Shown one piece after another: positions 6,531 to 8,612 of a stretch of 8,612 bases of DNA. A program made the position numbers and the translations under genes. Below the pieces are notes generated by a model. It saw only the letters and a program-made list of their open reading frames with translations, ran no database searches and was not told where the DNA came from. Every line of letters begins with the position of its first letter. Position 1 is the first letter of the stretch. The DNA lies in assembly GCA_009785885.1 (NCBI GenBank), contig WQUE01000320.1, forward strand, positions 1 to 8,612. Direction: 5' to 3'. Source of the DNA: Actinomycetes bacterium. GTDB lineage: Bacteria; Actinomycetota; Actinomycetes; Propionibacteriales; Propionibacteriaceae.

Positions 6531-6562
6531 GCGCCGTTGCGGCGCACATCAGAAGCGACAGT

Positions 6563-6750
6563 GGCACCGCCGACACCAGAACTCCTTCGCCGAGCCGAGG
6601 GAGTGGGTGACGAACAGGAGCGTCACTCTTTGCCGGGTCATGATCTGTTGCGTGCGGGGCTCTTCTGGCCGACGTTGTGGTCGCCGACGCTCAACACTTC
6701 GTCGAGGATCAGGATGCCGGGATCGAGCGAGGACGCGACCGCGAAGCCGT
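6563..6750 (-). pseudogene. Frameshifted internal fragment of a second tagH-like ABC ATPase
   Basis: From 6577 to 6750 the sequence matches 7325-7502 of the intact tagH at the same orientation, corresponding to residues ~168-227. Translated on the minus strand it reads GFAVASSLDPGILILDEVLSVGDHNVG, which holds the Walker B and D-loop region. After a 4-bp deletion near 6657-6660, another frame gives QQIMTRQRVTLLFVTHSLGSAKEF with the H-loop His. Walker A, the signature motif and the C-terminal ~30 residues are missing, and the frameshift leads to a TGA. The 6563-6576 part is a poorer match that fits only with a 3-nt insertion (CRR versus CQR), so this boundary is uncertain. It is a dead remnant of a paralogue, not a gene. 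Confidence 0.85.
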
Positions 6751-6758
6751 GAAGCCTC

Positions 6759-6780
6759 CCGACGGGAAGATCCCCGTCGG
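6759..6780. repeat. Perfect 8-bp inverted repeat (hairpin)
   Basis: CCGACGGG (6759-6766) pairs with CCCGTCGG (6773-6780) across a 6-nt loop. It starts 9 bases beyond the point where homology to tagH ends. It has terminator-like geometry but no T-run and no gene ending beside it, so its role is unclear. Confidence 0.45.
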
Positions 6781-6912
6781 CGTCGTTCTCAGCTCAGCCG
6801 GCACGACCGCGGCGACAGTGGCGGGAGACGAACCCGGGTGGAGAACACCCGACGCGATGGGGGAACGGTTCGGCGCACGGGGGGACATCCCCTGCGCAAG
6901 CGGGCCGAGCGA

Positions 6913-7064
6913 GGGCAGAAGTGTCGGGGAAGCGTGCTCTCCACCGGGGGCACTGGTCGATTGAGGGACACTATCGACGACGAAACGCCCCGGTCGGGCG
7001 TCGGGACCGTCCCCGAACCGTCGGGAGGGTCGCCGCAGGGCACGGTTGAGGGACACTTCTGCCC
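6913..7064. repeat. Cluster of short direct and inverted repeats, possible decayed IS ends
   Basis: TTGAGGGACACT occurs at 6961-6972 and again at 7046-7057 in the same orientation. The second copy extends rightward to GACACTTCTGCCC (7052-7064), whose exact 13-bp reverse complement, GGGCAGAAGTGTC, is at 6913-6925. Three partial copies of one ~19-bp motif within 152 bp resemble terminal inverted repeats left by insertion or excision of mobile elements. No transposase coding remnant is visible between them. Confidence 0.4.
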
Positions 7065-7230
7065 CGGCGTGCGAGCGGGGCCGAAGTTGCTCGCACCTGC
7101 TCTCGCCGGTGCGGCGCGCGTCGTCAGGCTGTGGTGGGGGGCGGTTCCCCGGCCTGCGTCAGGCGACTGATCGCCGGCTTGGAGCGCCAACCATGGTTCG
7201 TTCGGGCGTGGGACGCCTCAAGCGTGCAGG

Positions 7231-8004
7231 CTACGTCGTGCCCATCGACTCGTAGTGCTTGATCGCGTCGGCGACGGGGCCGTCGTACACGTTGCTGCCG
7301 TGGTCGAGGACGATGCCACGCTGGCAGAACTCCTTCGCGGAGCCGAGGGAGTGGGTGACGAACAGGAGCGTCACCCCTTGCCGGGTCATGATCTGCTGCA
7401 TGCGGGCGAGGCTCTTCTTGCCGAAGTTGCGGTCGCCGACGCTGAGGACCTCGTCGAGGATCAGGATGTCGGGGTTGATCGAGGACGCGAACGCAAAGCC
7501 GAGCCGGGAGCGCATGCCGGAGGAGTAGGTGCGCATGGGCTGGTCGATGAACGTCCCCAGTTCGGCGAAGTCGATGATTTCGGGCATCAGCTCGACCAGT
7601 TCGGCTTGTGACAGGCCCCACAGCCGTCCGCGGAGCATGAGGTTCTCCCGGCCGGTGAGCTGCTGGTCGAAGCCGGCGGACAGGTCGAGCAGCGCGCTGA
7701 CCCGGCCGTGGATCTCCACCTCGCCGGCCTCGGGTGTGCACACGCCGGTGATGATCTTCAGGGCCGTCGACTTGCCGGCGCCGTTGTTGCCGAGCAGGGC
7801 GACGGACTCCCCGCGCCGGATCGTGAACGACAGGGCGTCGCTGGCGTGGACCTCCTCGTACCGGACCTTCGGCAGGAACACCGCCATGAACCGGGCGCGC
7901 TCGCTCTTGTAGAGGCGGTACGTCTTCGTCACGTCGGCCAGCCGCACGGCCACCGGGTTGTCGGTGTCGTCCGTCCGGACGATCTTGGCCTGGTCAGAGG
8001 ACAT
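7231..8004 (-). CDS. tagH: ABC transporter ATPase for surface polysaccharide/teichoic acid export
   Basis: The 257-residue nucleotide-binding subunit powers export of an undecaprenyl-linked polymer across the membrane with its partner TagG. It shows Walker A GNNGAGKST at 72-80, a Q-loop region of the TagH/Wzt type (LLDLSAGFDQQLTGREN near 106-121), the signature YSSGM at 160-164, Walker B LILDE at 181-185 and H-loop His218 (FVTHS). The N-terminal KTYRLYKSERARF segment is also typical. It lacks the extra C-terminal sugar-binding domain of Wzt-type exporters, so chain length is probably not sensed here. Start: ATG at 8004 with GGAGGT at 8010-8015, five bases upstream. The start overlaps the end of tagG by 11 bp, indicating one operon and coupled translation. 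Part of its sequence is repeated as a pseudogene at 6577-6750. Confidence 0.93.
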   Translation of the reverse strand: MSSDQAKIVRTDDTDNPVAVRLADVTKTYRLYKSERARFMAVFLPKVRYEEVHASDALSFTIRRGESVALLGNNGAGKSTALKIITGVCTPEAGEVEIHGRVSALLDLSAGFDQQLTGRENLMLRGRLWGLSQAELVELMPEIIDFAELGTFIDQPMRTYSSGMRSRLGFAFASSINPDILILDEVLSVGDRNFGKKSLARMQQIMTRQGVTLLFVTHSLGSAKEFCQRGIVLDHGSNVYDGPVADAIKHYESMGTT

Positions 8005-8612
8005 CGGCCACCTCCCGGGAGAGACGGGCGTACGTCCGCAGGGCGAGGATCACGACGATGATCGCGACGTAGGCGAACGGGAGGAGGAGGGTGGGTTGGT
8101 TCCAGATCCAGTAGTTCTCGCACAGGCTCGCACGGACGGACGTGACGAAGAACGTCACGGGGTTGAAGTGGAGCAGGGTCTGGATCGTGTGGGACCTGAT
8201 GTTCGCAACGCTGAACAGCACGCCCGACAGCCAGAACATCGGGGTGGTCAGGGATTTCATCAGGTTGCCGAAGTCCTTGCTCAGGGTCGCCAGGGGCGCC
8301 ATGAGGATCGACCAGAAGACGAAGAACACGAACATCAGCACGGCCACAACGGGCAACTGGAGGGCGTAGATGGTGACCGGGACGCGGAATGCGAGCATGA
8401 ACGCGACGATCACGGCGGTGGACATCAGGTAGACGAAGAAGCTGGACAGGGCGAAGAAGCTGCTGATCACCGAGAGGGGGAAGCGGACCTTGTTGACGAG
8501 GTACGGGTACCGGCGGTAGACGTTCATGCCGGCGGTGAGCATGTCGGACATGAAGTACCAGGCGACCATGCCGACGGAGAGCCAGAGGATGAAGGGGACG
8601 CCGTCGACGGGG
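7994..8612 (-). CDS. tagG: ABC-2 type polysaccharide/teichoic acid export permease, 5' end outside the window
   Basis: The visible 205 C-terminal residues are a hydrophobic membrane protein of the TagG/Wzm (ABC2_membrane) type. The opening PFILWLSVGMVAWYF, then GMNVYRRYPYLVNKVRFPLSVI, is a strong family signature: the amphipathic segment coupling to the ATPase. Further membrane segments follow at FFALSSFFVYLMSTAVIVAF, LPVVAVLMFVFFVFWSILM, MFWLSGVLFSVANI and LLLPFAYVAIIVVILAL. NPVTFFVTSVRASLCEN between the last two matches the loop seen in this family. It forms the channel through which the polymer, made by enzymes such as the Stealth and glycerophosphotransferase-like proteins nearby, leaves the cell. 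The stop codon overlaps the tagH start. The ATG at 8567-8569 is internal, since the frame stays open and family-like to the window edge. Confidence 0.92.
   Translation of the reverse strand, partial: PVDGVPFILWLSVGMVAWYFMSDMLTAGMNVYRRYPYLVNKVRFPLSVISSFFALSSFFVYLMSTAVIVAFMLAFRVPVTIYALQLPVVAVLMFVFFVFWSILMAPLATLSKDFGNLMKSLTTPMFWLSGVLFSVANIRSHTIQTLLHFNPVTFFVTSVRASLCENYWIWNQPTLLLPFAYVAIIVVILALRTYARLSREVADVL

Larger units (their letters stand above)
6751..7230. other. Gene-free stretch between the tagH remnant and intact tagH
   Basis: I find no open frame here with a ribosome binding site, a recognisable domain or convincing protein-like composition. It contains a perfect hairpin (6759-6780), short repeats that may be insertion-sequence ends (6913-7064), a 5-bp-stem hairpin at 7152-7164 and a 10-bp palindrome at 7189-7198 just downstream of the tagH stop. 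The last two might help end tagGH transcripts, but neither has a T-run. The stretch reads as decayed or rearranged DNA. Confidence 0.6.

Noticed and set aside
6677..7190. Several 70-250 residue open frames in the gene-free stretch
   Set aside because: They overlap each other on both strands, lack ribosome binding sites and domains, and partly run through the tagH and ATPase remnants.
7255..8061. Plus-strand open frames opposite tagH
   Set aside because: They are shadows of tagH; the minus strand carries all ABC ATPase motifs.
1..8612. CRISPR array, tRNA/rRNA genes, intact transposase or integrase
   Set aside because: No regularly spaced repeats, cloverleaf-like or rRNA-like sequence, or transposase/integrase motifs were seen on either strand.

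Overview
The window is high-G+C DNA with GTG starts, strong GGAGG-type ribosome binding sites, one probable leaderless gene and TAnnnT -10 boxes. This fits an actinobacterium (Actinomycetes); I cannot name the genus. The backbone is a cell-surface glycopolymer locus. It has been interrupted by a small accessory block and by what look like recombination scars.

Layout, left to right: (1) 1-479, the C-terminal end of a biotin carboxylase, ending without a biotin-carrier domain. (2) 609-1877 (+), a CDP-glycerol glycerophosphotransferase-like (TagB/TagF family) enzyme. (3) 1811-3373 (-), a Stealth-family sugar-phosphate transferase, convergent with and overlapping the previous gene by 67 bp. (4) 3374-3562, a divergent promoter region. 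(5) 3563-4792 (+), an AAA_14/DUF4143 ATPase that appears leaderless. (6) 4865-6360 (+), a hipB-hipA toxin-antitoxin operon with ATGA overlap. (7) 6361-7230, no intact gene. This stretch holds the 3' tail of a second copy of the ATPase gene, fused to an opposite-strand, frameshifted internal fragment of a second tagH, followed by filler with short repeats that could be decayed insertion-sequence ends. (8) 7231-8004 (-) tagH and 7994-8612 (-) tagG (5' end outside the window), the two halves of an ABC-2 polysaccharide/teichoic acid exporter.

Working together: the glycerophosphotransferase-like and Stealth enzymes would polymerise or decorate a phosphate-containing glycopolymer on the inner face of the membrane, and TagGH would export it. 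The ATPase and HipBA are not obviously part of that pathway and look like cargo inserted in the cluster. The most informative signal is that hipBA lies between two copies of the same ATPase 3' end (about 90% identical over 113 bp; 8 of 11 differences are synonymous), and that the second copy is joined directly to a tagH fragment matching the intact tagH only 0.75 kb away. I see no clearly new defence or metabolic system; the novelty is the rearrangement history and the ATPase-HipBA association.
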